Positions 1 through 8,759 of a stretch of 64,000 bases of DNA are shown here, piece by piece. Position 1 is the first letter of the stretch, and every line of letters begins with the position of its first letter. The DNA is from Larkinella terrae (GTDB lineage: Bacteria > Bacteroidota > Bacteroidia > Cytophagales > Spirosomataceae): assembly GCF_009668025.1 (NCBI RefSeq), contig NZ_WJXZ01000014.1:640448-704447 (forward strand), read 5' to 3'. Position numbers and translations under genes: made by a program. Below the pieces are notes generated by a model. The model was given only the letters and a program-made list of their open reading frames with translations. It ran no database searches and had not been told where the DNA came from.

Positions 1-1
1 C

Positions 2-913
2 ACGTTCTGGTTTACCATTGAACTGAAGGAAACGCTGATCAGTCCGACCAGTCAGAAATCCGATCAGCCCGAAATTTCCCTGCAAAATGTTTTCAAAGAT
101 CACCGCCCGTATCTGCTGCTGGTGGATGACAACGCCGTCAACCGGAAAGTAGCCAGCGAAATTCTGAAAAAATCGGGTTGCGAGGTCGATACGGCTTCGA
201 GTGGGCAGGAAGCCATCGACAAAGTAACGGCGGCCATCACCCAAAAGGGCAAACCGTATGAACTGATTTTCATGGATATTCAAATGCCCGATATGGACGG
301 CGTTGAAACCACCGTGAAACTCCGGGGCCAGTTTAACAACCAGTTGCCACCGGTTATTGCCATGACGGCCTATTCGATGCGCGAGGATCGGGACCGGTTT
401 TTGAGCCAGGGCATGGACGATTACATTGCCAAACCCATTCGGGCACAGAGCCTGATTGCCAAGGTGAAGGAAACGGTAGATGCCCGGAAAGAATTCCGGG
501 AAGCGGCCCAGATGCGTTCCAAACAACTGGAAACCATCCGCGAGCCGGAAATGCCGATGATCGATGCCGAAATAGTCGGTCAGCTGGAGCAGGTCGGCGG
601 CTGGGATCTGGTGGTCTCGATTTACGAAGATTTTGAACTGGAAGCCACCACGCTCGTGCAGGAATCGATACAGGCGTTTGCCGTTGGCGATATACCGACC
701 GTGAAGAGCCACCTGCACACGCTCAAAGGCAGCGCCGGAACCATCGGCGTGGCCCGGATTGCGCAGATTGCCCGCGATGCCGAAGCGAAATTAAAGGTAA
801 GCGACATCAGTTCGCTGGCCGATGACTTGCAACTGCTGGATCGGGACTTTAAGGTATTTTTAAATGACTATAAAACCGCCCTGGAAAAGTTAGTGGCCGA
901 GAAAGCCGGATAA
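2..913 (+). CDS. Hybrid sensor histidine kinase, C-terminal part (receiver + HPt)
   Basis: The 5' end is cut off by the window. The reading frame is open from base 2 and the first residues (TFWFTIEL) are the end of a histidine-kinase ATPase domain. A receiver domain follows at about residues 38-155, with an acidic pair (VDDN), the phospho-acceptor Asp in MDIQMPDMDG and the conserved Lys in AKPI. A C-terminal HPt domain (about 185-295) carries the phospho-accepting His in LHTLKGSAGT. This is the layout of a multi-step phosphorelay kinase that passes phosphate from His to Asp to a second His and then to a separate response regulator. The input domains and signal lie outside the window. The next gene starts 12 bases downstream. 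The domain calls are direct; the signal sensed is unknown. Confidence 0.93.
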   Translation, partial: TFWFTIELKETLISPTSQKSDQPEISLQNVFKDHRPYLLLVDDNAVNRKVASEILKKSGCEVDTASSGQEAIDKVTAAITQKGKPYELIFMDIQMPDMDGVETTVKLRGQFNNQLPPVIAMTAYSMREDRDRFLSQGMDDYIAKPIRAQSLIAKVKETVDARKEFREAAQMRSKQLETIREPEMPMIDAEIVGQLEQVGGWDLVVSIYEDFELEATTLVQESIQAFAVGDIPTVKSHLHTLKGSAGTIGVARIAQIARDAEAKLKVSDISSLADDLQLLDRDFKVFLNDYKTALEKLVAEKAG

Positions 914-925
914 ATTGCAGACCTG

Positions 926-1324
926 ATGCCAACCTCCCGTCAACTTATTTCGTCCGGCTCTCCCTGGGAGCCGATTGTAGGATACAGCCGTGCCGTTCGG
1001 ATCGGCAATTTGATCGAAATCGCGGGGACCACCGCCATGGACGGAGATAAAGTAGTGGGACGTGATAACCTTTACGAACAAACCCGGTTTATACTACAAA
1101 AAATAGCCGCGATTCTAAACGAAGCCGGAGCCTCGTTAACTGACGTGGTGCGTACACGGATGTACGTTACCGACATTTCGCAGTGGGAAGAGGCCGGAAG
1201 GGCGCACGGTGAGTTTTTCAAAGACATCCGACCAGCCGCTTCGATGGTGGAGGTAAGTGCACTTATTTCCCCCGATTTGCTCATCGAAATCGAAGTTACG
1301 GCGGTTGTCAGTCCATTTGGATAA
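926..1324 (+). CDS. Rid family (YjgF/YER057c) protein lacking the RidA arginine
   Basis: A 132-residue protein with the whole Rid fold, including NLIEIAGTTAMDG, RTRMYVTDI and the C-terminal EIEVTAVVS strand. Classic RidA enzymes hydrolyse reactive imines and enamines such as 2-aminoacrylate, using an Arg in a P-A-R-S motif before the VEV strand. Here that place reads RPAASMVEV, so the Arg is replaced by Ala. This points to one of the Rid subfamilies without demonstrated imine deaminase activity. The gene lies 12 bases behind the sensor kinase gene on the same strand and may be co-transcribed. Family is certain from sequence; substrate is unknown. Confidence 0.88.
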   Translation: MPTSRQLISSGSPWEPIVGYSRAVRIGNLIEIAGTTAMDGDKVVGRDNLYEQTRFILQKIAAILNEAGASLTDVVRTRMYVTDISQWEEAGRAHGEFFKDIRPAASMVEVSALISPDLLIEIEVTAVVSPFG

Positions 1325-1384
1325 CTAATTTCCAAATTAGCTGGCCTGATTGTAAAACCCGTTCGGTGTTACGGTTTAAAACTG

Positions 1385-1392
1385 TATTTTTG
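1385..1392 (+). promoter_or_regulatory. Candidate -7 promoter element for the HxlR gene
   Basis: TATTTTTG matches the Bacteroidota -7 consensus TAnnTTTG in full. No good TTG -33 element lies at the usual distance, only a weak TTC around 1362. It would start transcription near 1399, about 60 bases before the HxlR start codon. Confidence 0.4.
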
Positions 1393-1428
1393 CATACATC
1401 AAAATATAATAACCTACTAATCAGTGTG

Positions 1429-1446
1429 TTACCCACCAATAGGTAA
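1429..1446. promoter_or_regulatory. Candidate HxlR operator, TTACC-N8-GGTAA
   Basis: A short inverted repeat with 5-bp arms (TTACC and GGTAA) lies between the -7 element at 1385 and the start codon at 1460. HxlR-family regulators are dimers that commonly repress their own promoters from such sites. Position fits autoregulation, but the arms are short and this is an inference. Confidence 0.3.
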
Positions 1447-1459
1447 GTAAGCATAACGA

Positions 1460-1795
1460 ATGATACCGGAGACAAAACAAACTAACGAAGAAATTATTCC
1501 AACCGAACTGATTATTAAAAAAGCCGTAGAGGTGATTTGCGGAAAATGGCGGATGATTATTATTCACCTGCTGCGCGAGAAAGTCCTTAGATACGGAGAA
1601 ATTAAGCGGGGAGTCCCCGGAATCAGCGAGAAAGTGCTGGTTCACGAATTGAAACAGCTTGTTGAACTGGGAATGGTTGAAAAGGAGTCTTTTGGTGAAG
1701 TACCGCCCCGGGTCGAATACCGATTGACGGACAAAGGACGTACCATTTTACCGGTAGTTGATCTGTTAAAAGAGATCGGTCAGGCCTTCATGTAA
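1460..1795 (+). CDS. HxlR family winged-helix transcriptional regulator
   Basis: 111 residues. The HxlR signature is visible: CGKWRMIIIHLLREK at about 30-44, then RYGEIKRGVPGISEKVLVHEL for the recognition helix region, and VPPRVEYRLTDKGRTI for the wing. HxlR proteins are small dimeric DNA-binding regulators, often sensing electrophiles or redox state through a Cys. A single Cys lies just before GKWR, which makes thiol sensing possible but unproven. The gene is alone on the plus strand, followed by a convergent outer-membrane protein gene. A possible promoter and operator lie just upstream. Confidence 0.9.
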   Translation: MIPETKQTNEEIIPTELIIKKAVEVICGKWRMIIIHLLREKVLRYGEIKRGVPGISEKVLVHELKQLVELGMVEKESFGEVPPRVEYRLTDKGRTILPVVDLLKEIGQAFM

Positions 1796-1859
1796 GTTCG
1801 GAATGCTCGGACGCGGGCTTTCCGAACGAAACCGCCAGCGTCCGAGCCCACATTTCCTC

Positions 1860-2654
1860 TCAAAAATCAGCTAATTTATATCCCACCGCCAGCGTTGCGT
1901 ACCCGATAAAACCGGTAATGCCGCGGTCATTAAATACTCCTCCAACGGGCAAACCGTAGCGAACATCGACTTCCAGTCGTTTCAGGAGTGTCATTCCCGC
2001 GCCGAACTCGACGCCAAAGTTGATGTTTTTTACCTGTAAGATACCCGCCTGTTCCGGATCGGTCAGGTCGACGTGGTCCGTAATGTTGGTGATTGTGTAG
2101 CCGGGAAAATTAATGCTGCTATTGGCTCCTACTTTGCCGGATGCGGTGCGCTCGGCTTCGGCTTTTTGCGTAACTAGTAGCGTGGGGCCGCCATAGACGC
2201 GCCACTTTCCTTCCTGCCACTGCTTGCCGATATAAATGGGAATTGTAATCGAATTCAGCGTCGGTTCGGAAGTTGTGTTTAAGCTGGCAAATAAGGTTCC
2301 GGGCGGTAAGCTGATGGGCAGGTTGACGCCGAACTCGGTAGCAGCGGCCACGTCAATCCGGTCGATGGGCGCTTTTTGTTTCAGTACCAGCGAAGAATAA
2401 TTCACCTCGGCCTGCAGGAAAAACCGGTCGAATTTTTTCCGGATCCAGACGCTTCCCAGGTAACCAACCCCAATGCCATTGTTCGTATTCCGAATCCTGG
2501 GCACTTCCAGACCCGGCGAAATAGTCTGGGCCGGAATGATCGTAAAACCGTGGGTGAAGGTGCCTCCTCCTCTGATTCCCAACTCGATACTACGCTGTGC
2601 CTGTGCGTTTAACGTGATCAATAATGCAAGGAAGGCAACCCAATAAAATTTCAT
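1860..2654 (-). CDS. Outer-membrane beta-barrel protein (PorT-like)
   Basis: The start is placed at MKFYWVAFLALLITLNAQAQ, a good signal peptide with cleavage after AQA; an in-frame extension of 14 residues upstream has no signal character. The mature part (about 244 residues) alternates polar and aromatic/hydrophobic residues in strand-length blocks (for example FFLQAEVNYSSL, VEFGAGMTLLKRLEVDVRYGL) and ends in YATLAVGYKLADF, a typical barrel closing strand. It fits the outer-membrane beta-barrel family found next to PorT in Bacteroidota. It is transcribed alone, convergent with the HxlR gene. Function beyond outer-membrane location is unknown. Confidence 0.75.
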   Translation of the reverse strand: MKFYWVAFLALLITLNAQAQRSIELGIRGGGTFTHGFTIIPAQTISPGLEVPRIRNTNNGIGVGYLGSVWIRKKFDRFFLQAEVNYSSLVLKQKAPIDRIDVAAATEFGVNLPISLPPGTLFASLNTTSEPTLNSITIPIYIGKQWQEGKWRVYGGPTLLVTQKAEAERTASGKVGANSSINFPGYTITNITDHVDLTDPEQAGILQVKNINFGVEFGAGMTLLKRLEVDVRYGLPVGGVFNDRGITGFIGYATLAVGYKLADF

Positions 2655-2897
2655 TCCGGGTAAAACAGTTACAGTTTGAAGCCGTGGTTTCGGCACTATT
2701 GACCAAAGAACGCAAAACTCCGTCAGGTCGTAAATAGATTTTCAACTTTTTTATCAACTATTGATTACCAACCCATACATTTAGCGTCTAAAGATAGGAT
2801 CGTGAAGCTCGCCGGGCGTTCTTCTTCAAACAGTTCCGGTACCTTCGCAGTTGTTCTATTCAAACCCAATTCAAAGTCAATCAAACACACAAAGCCC

Positions 2898-3371
2898 ATG
2901 GGACTGCTCAGTTTTTTCAAAGGCGTAGGAGAAAAAGTATTCGGTAAAGAACACGAAGCTCCTGCTGCCGAACCGGCCAAAGCCGCCGAAGTAGAACCGC
3001 TGAAAGCCAGCGCATTGCTTAACCACGTTAAGCAGCTTGGTCTATCTTACAAGAAATTGACGGTCAAAACCGCCGGTGATACGGTTGTTTTGGAAGGTGA
3101 AGTGGCCACGCAGGAAGACGCTGAAAAACTGGCGCTGGCGGTTGGTAACGTCGAAGGCGTTCATCAGGTTGATAACCGGCTGGTGGTGGATACGCCGGAA
3201 CCGGAAGGTCAGTTTCATACCGTTGAATCGGGCGACACCCTGTCGGCAATTTCCAAGAAAGTATACGGCGACGCGATGAAATACGGTATTATTTTCGAAG
3301 CCAACAAACCGATGCTGAAAAGCCCCGACCTGATTTATCCGGGCCAGGTGCTGCGGATTCCGCGTTTGTAA
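2898..3371 (+). CDS. kbp: Kbp/YgaU-like BON-LysM protein
   Basis: The start is set at MGLLSFFKGVGEKVFG, which matches the N-terminus of E. coli Kbp (YgaU) and gives 157 residues against 149 there. A BON domain covers about residues 38-97 and a LysM domain about 105-155 (HTVESGDTLSAISKKVYG, then YPGQVLRIP). E. coli Kbp is a cytoplasmic potassium-binding protein; older annotations call it a LysM peptidoglycan-binding protein. No signal peptide is visible, which fits the cytoplasmic role. A TACCTTCG element at 2839 may be its -7 box, and a strong hairpin terminator follows the gene. Confidence 0.9.
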   Translation: MGLLSFFKGVGEKVFGKEHEAPAAEPAKAAEVEPLKASALLNHVKQLGLSYKKLTVKTAGDTVVLEGEVATQEDAEKLALAVGNVEGVHQVDNRLVVDTPEPEGQFHTVESGDTLSAISKKVYGDAMKYGIIFEANKPMLKSPDLIYPGQVLRIPRL

Positions 3372-3392
3372 AAGCCTTATTTAGCAGATTGG

Positions 3393-3422
3393 AAGGCGTC
3401 TCTATCTAGAGACGCCTTTTTT
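3393..3422. terminator. Rho-independent terminator after the Kbp gene
   Basis: Perfect 12-bp arms (AAGGCGTCTCTA at 3393-3404 and TAGAGACGCCTT at 3407-3418) are followed by a run of T. The TAGAGACGC word recurs as a palindrome inside an ABC ATPase gene at 58099. Confidence 0.85.
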
Positions 3423-3462
3423 GCAGTGAAAATCATTCTAGATAAATATTTTATAATTTTTA

Positions 3463-3493
3463 TTGTGTGTACATAAAATAAAAATTAATTTCG
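3463..3493 (+). promoter_or_regulatory. Candidate promoter of the lipoprotein gene
   Basis: TTG at 3463-3465, a 20-base spacer, then TAATTTCG at 3486-3493, one mismatch from TAnnTTTG. Predicted start of transcription is near 3500, giving a leader of about 28 bases before the ATG at 3528. Confidence 0.5.
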
Positions 3494-3527
3494 AGCCCAG
3501 TCCACACCAACATTTAAAATAGCAATT

Positions 3528-4346
3528 ATGAAATTTTTATTCCGACTGATTTTGCCAATTGTCAGTTTATTGAGCATAACTGAGTCTTGTACCGTTCAGG
3601 ATCATTTGAAGCCAGCGATAGATCCGTATATCAATTGTTTATTATCTCAGAAGAAGGATATGGATTTAACTCCATTAGAGGCAGGTTCTAACCTTACGGT
3701 CGGAGATGATTTTCCTAACGGCAATGGTACGGCTAAGATAGTTGACATTATCAATATTGATGGCCAAAATTATGCGATTTCTTCTTCTGGAGAAAATATA
3801 GACACTTATCAATATGATTCGAATAAAAAAATTATAACGCATACGCACAGTAACCGATTCATAAGAGGAGCAGAAACTTATTCATATGAATATGCTCCTA
3901 ATAAATTGACTGAGAAATTTGTACACGAAGGGTGGCCAAGTGAGACAAGAACATATTCGTATGATCTAAATGAATATGGATTAATTCCTAAAATGGGAGT
4001 GACTTATAATGACGAAGGATATACAATTAATGATCATGGATCAAAGATTACCATTCTTAATGGAAACGCTATTAAAAGTGAATACTTAAGTGCTACTAGT
4101 TTTGCTGAATTCGATTTGACAAAATCTAATATACCTAATCCACTTCCTTTCTTTGGTAAAACAGATCACAATCTTATTCAAAAAAACACAATAGATTATG
4201 GGGGTTATTATCCATATAAATTAATAGTGGAATACCGTTACCAATTTGATAATGAGGGTAAGGTTACTAGACTCATTACGATTAGCAGATATTATGATGG
4301 CCATAAAAATATAGCAGCAAGATCGTATAAATATGGATGCAATTAA
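3528..4346 (+). CDS. Hypothetical secreted lipoprotein, AT-rich
   Basis: 272 residues. The N-terminus has a hydrophobic signal segment ending in the lipobox-like SITESC, so the protein is probably lipidated at Cys 21. The rest shows repeated Tyr-rich strand patterns (YEYAPNKL, TYSYDLNEYG, VEYRYQFDNEGKV) resembling Bacteroidota lipoproteins that carry YD/RHS-like strands, but no domain is recognised with confidence. The gene is markedly AT-rich compared with every neighbour and lacks the AAAACCG word common elsewhere, which suggests recent acquisition. It is a single-gene unit bounded by strong terminators at 3393 and 4385. Function unknown. Confidence 0.75.
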   Translation: MKFLFRLILPIVSLLSITESCTVQDHLKPAIDPYINCLLSQKKDMDLTPLEAGSNLTVGDDFPNGNGTAKIVDIINIDGQNYAISSSGENIDTYQYDSNKKIITHTHSNRFIRGAETYSYEYAPNKLTEKFVHEGWPSETRTYSYDLNEYGLIPKMGVTYNDEGYTINDHGSKITILNGNAIKSEYLSATSFAEFDLTKSNIPNPLPFFGKTDHNLIQKNTIDYGGYYPYKLIVEYRYQFDNEGKVTRLITISRYYDGHKNIAARSYKYGCN

Positions 4347-4384
4347 AGTTTTAAAATCTCAGAACTAAGCAATCTCAGCTAGGC

Positions 4385-4424
4385 AAAAGCGCCATTTACT
4401 AACCCGTCAGTAAATGGCGCTTTT
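4385..4424. terminator. Bidirectional terminator
   Basis: Perfect 16-bp arms: AAAAGCGCCATTTACT at 4385-4400 and its complement at 4409-4424, with an 8-base loop and A/T tracts on both outer sides. It separates the convergent lipoprotein and VOC genes. Confidence 0.9.
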
Positions 4425-4440
4425 GTTTATCAAAATCGTT

Positions 4441-4806
4441 CTATTCCGCCCTGAAATGCGGGTTTTCGATTATGCCCAGCACATTTCCGAACGGATCTTT
4501 CACACTGGCAACCTTGATATCTTCCCCCACTTCCTCGATGCCGGAATGCACGCTCGCTCCGTGGCTCATCAGATGTTCCCAGGCTTTCTCGATGTTCGGA
4601 ACCCCCCAATAGGTGATCGTACTGCCGTCGGAAGGCTTAGCCGCCGGATCAAGGCCCAATTCATACCCAGCCACCGAAAAGCCTACGTAAAAGGGTTCGT
4701 CAAAATACGGTTTAACCCCTAAAATGGTTGCATACCACGTTTTGGCGTAGGTTAAATCGGGTGCCGCGTAAATCACAGTTCGTAGGCCCAGAAAAGCGGA
4801 TGCCAT
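4441..4806 (-). CDS. VOC family (glyoxalase/bleomycin-resistance fold) protein
   Basis: The start MASAFLGLRTVIYAAPDL is preferred over an upstream in-frame extension because it is where the VOC fold begins, giving 121 residues. Two beta-alpha-beta-beta-beta halves are visible: LRTVIYAAPDLTYAKTWYATIL with YELGLDP, then YWGVPNIEKAWEHLMSHG with VKDPFGNVLGIIENP. The DPFGN motif near the C-terminus is typical. VOC proteins are metal-dependent isomerases, dioxygenases or drug-binding proteins; this one cannot be assigned a substrate. It is a single gene, convergent with the lipoprotein gene. Confidence 0.85.
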   Translation of the reverse strand: MASAFLGLRTVIYAAPDLTYAKTWYATILGVKPYFDEPFYVGFSVAGYELGLDPAAKPSDGSTITYWGVPNIEKAWEHLMSHGASVHSGIEEVGEDIKVASVKDPFGNVLGIIENPHFRAE

Positions 4807-5166
4807 ATAAAACAGATAAGTTGCCCATACCAACAACCGCCGGATGGAAATGAAATGGAAAAATAACAAAAAAGATTAAATAGCACGTATAGAATTTCTT
4901 TTCCGGTTTATAACCCGTCAAGGAAACAGACAATTACGCCGGAATATCTTTTCGGGAGCTCATTCGGCCCCGGAGCGGCAAGGTATTTGCGGGAATCATC
5001 AGAGGCTGGTTTTGGGGTAATTCCTGCTTCCATGTCGGGATTTGCGCCCTTCCGGCTATTGACTTTTGGCGGAATCTTACCAATTTTACAAATAAGTTTC
5101 CCGACAAAGAGTTGTTTCGCAAAACAAACATAAGATTGCTGTTCCAAACTGACCTGCCCTGTTCGT
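4807..5166. other. Gene-free divergent region
   Basis: About 360 bases between the divergent VOC and GT-C/TPR genes. No convincing coding sequence, RNA fold or inverted repeat was seen, and no clear TAnnTTTG promoter was found on either strand. It should hold both promoters. Confidence 0.4.
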
Positions 5167-7086
5167 ATGTCTAAAAAAAACCAGTCCTCATCGGGTCAAA
5201 AACCGCTCATTCGTCCCACTGCGGGTGGGGGTAACAAGCCGGCACCGCGTCCGGTAAATGCAACTACCCGCCCAACTGCTCCGGCGGCTAAACTACCCCA
5301 GGCTGCACCCGAACCGCTGTCGCCCCGGCCGGTTCAGTGGCTCTGGGCGCTGCTGGTTGCCGTTGCGGGTTTCGCTCTGTATATCAACACGTTTAATCAT
5401 GGGCTGGCGCTTGACGACATTGCGGCCATCACCCAGAATCTGTTTGTTCAGAAGGGAACCGAAGGCATTCCCGACCTGCTCAAGACGGAATTCTGGCATT
5501 TTAGTAATATCTCGCTCGGTTATTACCGCCCACTGGCGCTCATTACGTTTGCGCTGGAAAAAGAATATTTCAACGGCGATCCCCACATCAGCCACATCAT
5601 CAACGGAATTGTGTACGGAATGACCGGTTTTTTTCTGGTGATCCTGCTGCAGAAATGGATGCCGGGTCGCACAGTGCTGACGACGCTGATTGCGCTGTTG
5701 TTTATGGCCCATCCGCTTCATACCGAGGTAGTTGCTAACATCAAAAGCCGGGACGAAATGCTGAGCTTTCTGTTTATCACGCTGGTGATGCTGACCTACT
5801 GGAAATACCTGGAAACCCGGCAGATTGGCTGGATCGCGTTTTCGGCGTTCTGGATGTATCTCACCTATTTGTCAAAAGAATCGTCGCTGGTTGGTCTGGG
5901 CCTGATTGTCATCATGCAATACACCTTTGCCAAACGCAATTTCTTCCAGTCACTCATCAGCATCTGGCCGTACCTGGTCATAACCGGCCTGTTTTTCTGG
6001 CAGAAAAAAGCCATGATCGGCACGTTGAGCGGGAATCCGCCGGTCGACTGGGCCAATTATCCATACGCCCTGCAAAACACCAAATTCCTAACCACCTTCA
6101 AGTTCTTTGCCCAATACCTGCGACTGCTGATTTTCCCGCTGCATCTTTCCTACGACTACTCTTACGACGTCATTCCGTCCGGCAAACTGAGCGATTGGGA
6201 AACCTTGCTGGGGCTGTTTTCCTTCGGTGGGCTGGCCTGGCTGGCGTGGAAAGGCTTCTGGAAGCGGACGGTTTGGGGCTTTGGATTAACCTGGATGTTC
6301 ATTACGATGACGCCAGGGCTGGGCTTCGTGTTTTTAAGGGGTGGTATTCTGGCTGAGCGGTTTTTGTATTCGCCGATTCTCGGCTTCGTCATGGCCGCCG
6401 TTGTGGGGCTGGATCTGTTGCTGGCCAATCGCCTGAACCTGTCCGAAACGATGCCGGTGCTGAAACGCTACGGGGTTTTAATTGGCCTGTGCGTAGTCGT
6501 TGGCGGGTTGTTCAGCTTCCGAACGGTGGTGCGCAATGAAGATTGGAAAGATAACTTTACCCTCTTCAACAGCGGCCTGGATTACGCGTCCAATAGTTGC
6601 CAGGTAAACCGCCACGTGGCCAACGAGTGGATTAACAAATGCGCGGAAGAGAAAGACCCGAAGCAAAAGCGGATTTACTTTAACAAGGCGATCTATCACC
6701 TGAAACGCTCGACGGAGATTTATCCCGGTTTTGGTGAAGCCTTTTTCTCAATTGCCTATTCATATCAGAAGCTGATTCCAAACCGGGATTCGGCGGTTTA
6801 TTACTACAAACAGGCAATTCGGGCTTCCTCAAATTACGCCCCCGCCTACAACAATCTGGGCGTGATTTACCAGAATGAACGGCGGTATCATCTGGCTTCC
6901 TACTTCTACAACATGGCAATGATGGTCAATCCGGCGTATCAGGATGGCAAGAATAACGCGGCAATTATGAAAAACCAGTTGGGTCTGGATGTGAGAATTT
7001 TGCCGGATAGTTTGAAAAACGAAGCCGTTCTGCCAGCCGCTCCAATGCCCACGGCCGTTCCAGCTCTGCGGTTTCCGGTGAGATAG
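5167..7086 (+). CDS. Multi-spanning membrane protein with GT-C-like core and C-terminal TPRs (TMTC-like)
   Basis: 639 residues. Residues 1-50 are Pro/Lys/Thr-rich and probably cytoplasmic and disordered. About ten hydrophobic segments follow (for example WLWALLVAVAGFALYI, TTLIALLFMAH), with an acidic pair in GLALDDIAAI in the first outer loop, as in GT-C O-mannosyltransferases. Tetratricopeptide repeats occupy about 500-600 (YPGFGEAFFSIAYSYQKL, YAPAYNNLGVIYQNERRYHLA). The layout resembles animal TMTC proteins and bacterial homologues that may transfer sugar to secreted proteins. Enzymatic activity is inferred only from architecture. The gene converges on rny, with a long perfect inverted repeat between them. 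Confidence 0.75.
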   Translation: MSKKNQSSSGQKPLIRPTAGGGNKPAPRPVNATTRPTAPAAKLPQAAPEPLSPRPVQWLWALLVAVAGFALYINTFNHGLALDDIAAITQNLFVQKGTEGIPDLLKTEFWHFSNISLGYYRPLALITFALEKEYFNGDPHISHIINGIVYGMTGFFLVILLQKWMPGRTVLTTLIALLFMAHPLHTEVVANIKSRDEMLSFLFITLVMLTYWKYLETRQIGWIAFSAFWMYLTYLSKESSLVGLGLIVIMQYTFAKRNFFQSLISIWPYLVITGLFFWQKKAMIGTLSGNPPVDWANYPYALQNTKFLTTFKFFAQYLRLLIFPLHLSYDYSYDVIPSGKLSDWETLLGLFSFGGLAWLAWKGFWKRTVWGFGLTWMFITMTPGLGFVFLRGGILAERFLYSPILGFVMAAVVGLDLLLANRLNLSETMPVLKRYGVLIGLCVVVGGLFSFRTVVRNEDWKDNFTLFNSGLDYASNSCQVNRHVANEWINKCAEEKDPKQKRIYFNKAIYHLKRSTEIYPGFGEAFFSIAYSYQKLIPNRDSAVYYYKQAIRASSNYAPAYNNLGVIYQNERRYHLASYFYNMAMMVNPAYQDGKNNAAIMKNQLGLDVRILPDSLKNEAVLPAAPMPTAVPALRFPVR

Positions 7087-7095
7087 TTAGTTTCT

Positions 7096-7172
7096 AGTTT
7101 AAAGTTCAGGGTTTATAGTTGCTGATACGAATATTACATGATTCGGCAACTATAAACCCTGAACTTTAAACT
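7096..7172. repeat. Inverted repeat with 27-bp perfect arms
   Basis: The left arm (7096-7122, starts AGTTTAAAGTTCAGGG) and right arm (7146-7172) are exact complements around a 23-base loop. The words AAAGTTCAGGGTTTATAG and TATAAACC are related to those in the repeats at 34269 and 62957. It lies between the convergent GT-C/TPR and rny genes, so here it could end transcription both ways, although no long T run follows. Confidence 0.9.
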
Positions 7173-7178
7173 AATTTA

Positions 7179-8750
7179 CTATTTCGCGTACGCGACCGAC
7201 CGCATTTCCCGGATAACCGTTATTTTGATCTGGCCGGGATACTGCATTTCTTTCTCAATTTTCTGCGAAATATCGAACGAAAGTGTGTTGGCTTTTTCGT
7301 CGGAAACATTCTCCGCATCGACCATAACGCGCAGTTCACGACCGGCCTGAATGGCGTAGCATTTGGTCACGCCCTGAAAATTCATGGCCAGTTCCTCGAG
7401 TTCTTTCAGGCGTCGGATGTACGATTCCATCATCTCACGACGGGCACCCGGGCGGGAACCCGAAACCGCATCACAGACCTGCACAATGGGCGAAATCAGG
7501 GTTGTCATCTCGATTTCATCGTGGTGAGCCCCAATGGCGTTGCAAACTTCCGGATGTTCCTTGTATTTCTTCGCCAGCTCCATCCCCAAAACCGCGTGCG
7601 GCAGTTCAGCTTCTTCCGGCCAGACTTTCCCAATATCGTGCAGCAGACCCGCGCGCTTGGCTAATTTGGCGTTCAAGCCCAGTTCGGCGGCCATGGTCGC
7701 GCAGAGTTTGGCGACCTCGCGGGAGTGTTGCAGCAGGTTCTGGCCGTAGCTGGAGCGGAACCGCATCCGGCCGATCATCTTGATCAGCTCAGGGTGCAAA
7801 CCGTGAATGCCCAGATCGATCACCGTCCGCTCGCCAATTTCGACGATTTCGTCTTCGATGTTCTTGCGGGTTTTGGCCACAATTTCTTCAATCCGCGCGG
7901 GGTGAATCCGGCCATCCTGCACGAGCCGGTGGAGCGACAGACGGGCAATTTCGCGCCGAACCGGATCAAAACCGGAAATGATGATCGCTTCCGGCGTATC
8001 GTCCACAATGATTTCAACGCCTGTGGCGGCTTCGAGCGCCCGGATGTTCCGGCCTTCGCGGCCGATCACTTTCCCTTTGATATCGTCGCTTTCAATGTTG
8101 AAAACCGATACGCAGTTTTCGATGGCGTGTTCCGTTGCGGTGCGCTGAATGGTCTCAATCACCACTTTTTTGGCCTCTTTCGTGGCCGTCAGTTTGGCTT
8201 CTTCCACCACACTTTTGATGTAGGACGAAGCTCGCGAATCAGCTTCGGCTTTCAGGGCATCCACGAGTTGTTCGCGGGCCTGTTCGGCGGTGAGGTTGGC
8301 GATTTTCTCCAGGGCTTCCACCTGTTGCTGACGCATGCGCTCGGCTTCTTCCCGGCGTTTGCCAATCGACTCCTGTTGCTGATCCAGTTTGGCTTTCTGT
8401 TGGTCGAGTTCGGCCTCTTTGCGTTTGCTTTGATCGGCCTGTTGCTGGAGCTGTTGTTCGCGCTGTTTGAGTTTGTTCTCGTTGGTAATCAGAATGTTCT
8501 TTTTCCGGTTGGTGTCTTCTTCAAACTCAGCTTTTAATTTCAGGTACTTTTCGCGGGCTTCCAGAATGCGGTCTTTCTTGATATTTTCGGCCGTCAATTC
8601 GGCATTTTTGATGATCTCCGCCGACCGTACTTCGGCATCTTTCTCACGCTGGGCAAACAGGCGGCTCAGTAGCTTCCTGCCAATGTAGATGCCCACCGCA
8701 ATCGAAAGCATATCCGACAGGAGCATCACCCAGAAATCAATTTTATTCAT
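7179..8750 (-). CDS. rny: Ribonuclease Y
   Basis: 523 residues from [16 protein letters not shown]; the start was chosen because this is the usual N-terminal membrane anchor of RNase Y. The order is: transmembrane helix (about 5-25), a long Glu/Gln/Lys-rich coiled coil (about 30-190), a KH RNA-binding domain ([15 protein letters not shown] near 230), then an HD phosphohydrolase domain with HDIGK near 370. RNase Y is a membrane-bound endoribonuclease that starts mRNA decay, cutting single-stranded RNA with metal held by the HD residues. It is the last gene of the pheT-zapA cluster, an arrangement I recall as common in Bacteroidota. Confidence 0.97.
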   Translation of the reverse strand: MNKIDFWVMLLSDMLSIAVGIYIGRKLLSRLFAQREKDAEVRSAEIIKNAELTAENIKKDRILEAREKYLKLKAEFEEDTNRKKNILITNENKLKQREQQLQQQADQSKRKEAELDQQKAKLDQQQESIGKRREEAERMRQQQVEALEKIANLTAEQAREQLVDALKAEADSRASSYIKSVVEEAKLTATKEAKKVVIETIQRTATEHAIENCVSVFNIESDDIKGKVIGREGRNIRALEAATGVEIIVDDTPEAIIISGFDPVRREIARLSLHRLVQDGRIHPARIEEIVAKTRKNIEDEIVEIGERTVIDLGIHGLHPELIKMIGRMRFRSSYGQNLLQHSREVAKLCATMAAELGLNAKLAKRAGLLHDIGKVWPEEAELPHAVLGMELAKKYKEHPEVCNAIGAHHDEIEMTTLISPIVQVCDAVSGSRPGARREMMESYIRRLKELEELAMNFQGVTKCYAIQAGRELRVMVDAENVSDEKANTLSFDISQKIEKEMQYPGQIKITVIREMRSVAYAK

Positions 8751-8759
8751 GGTCCGTAG

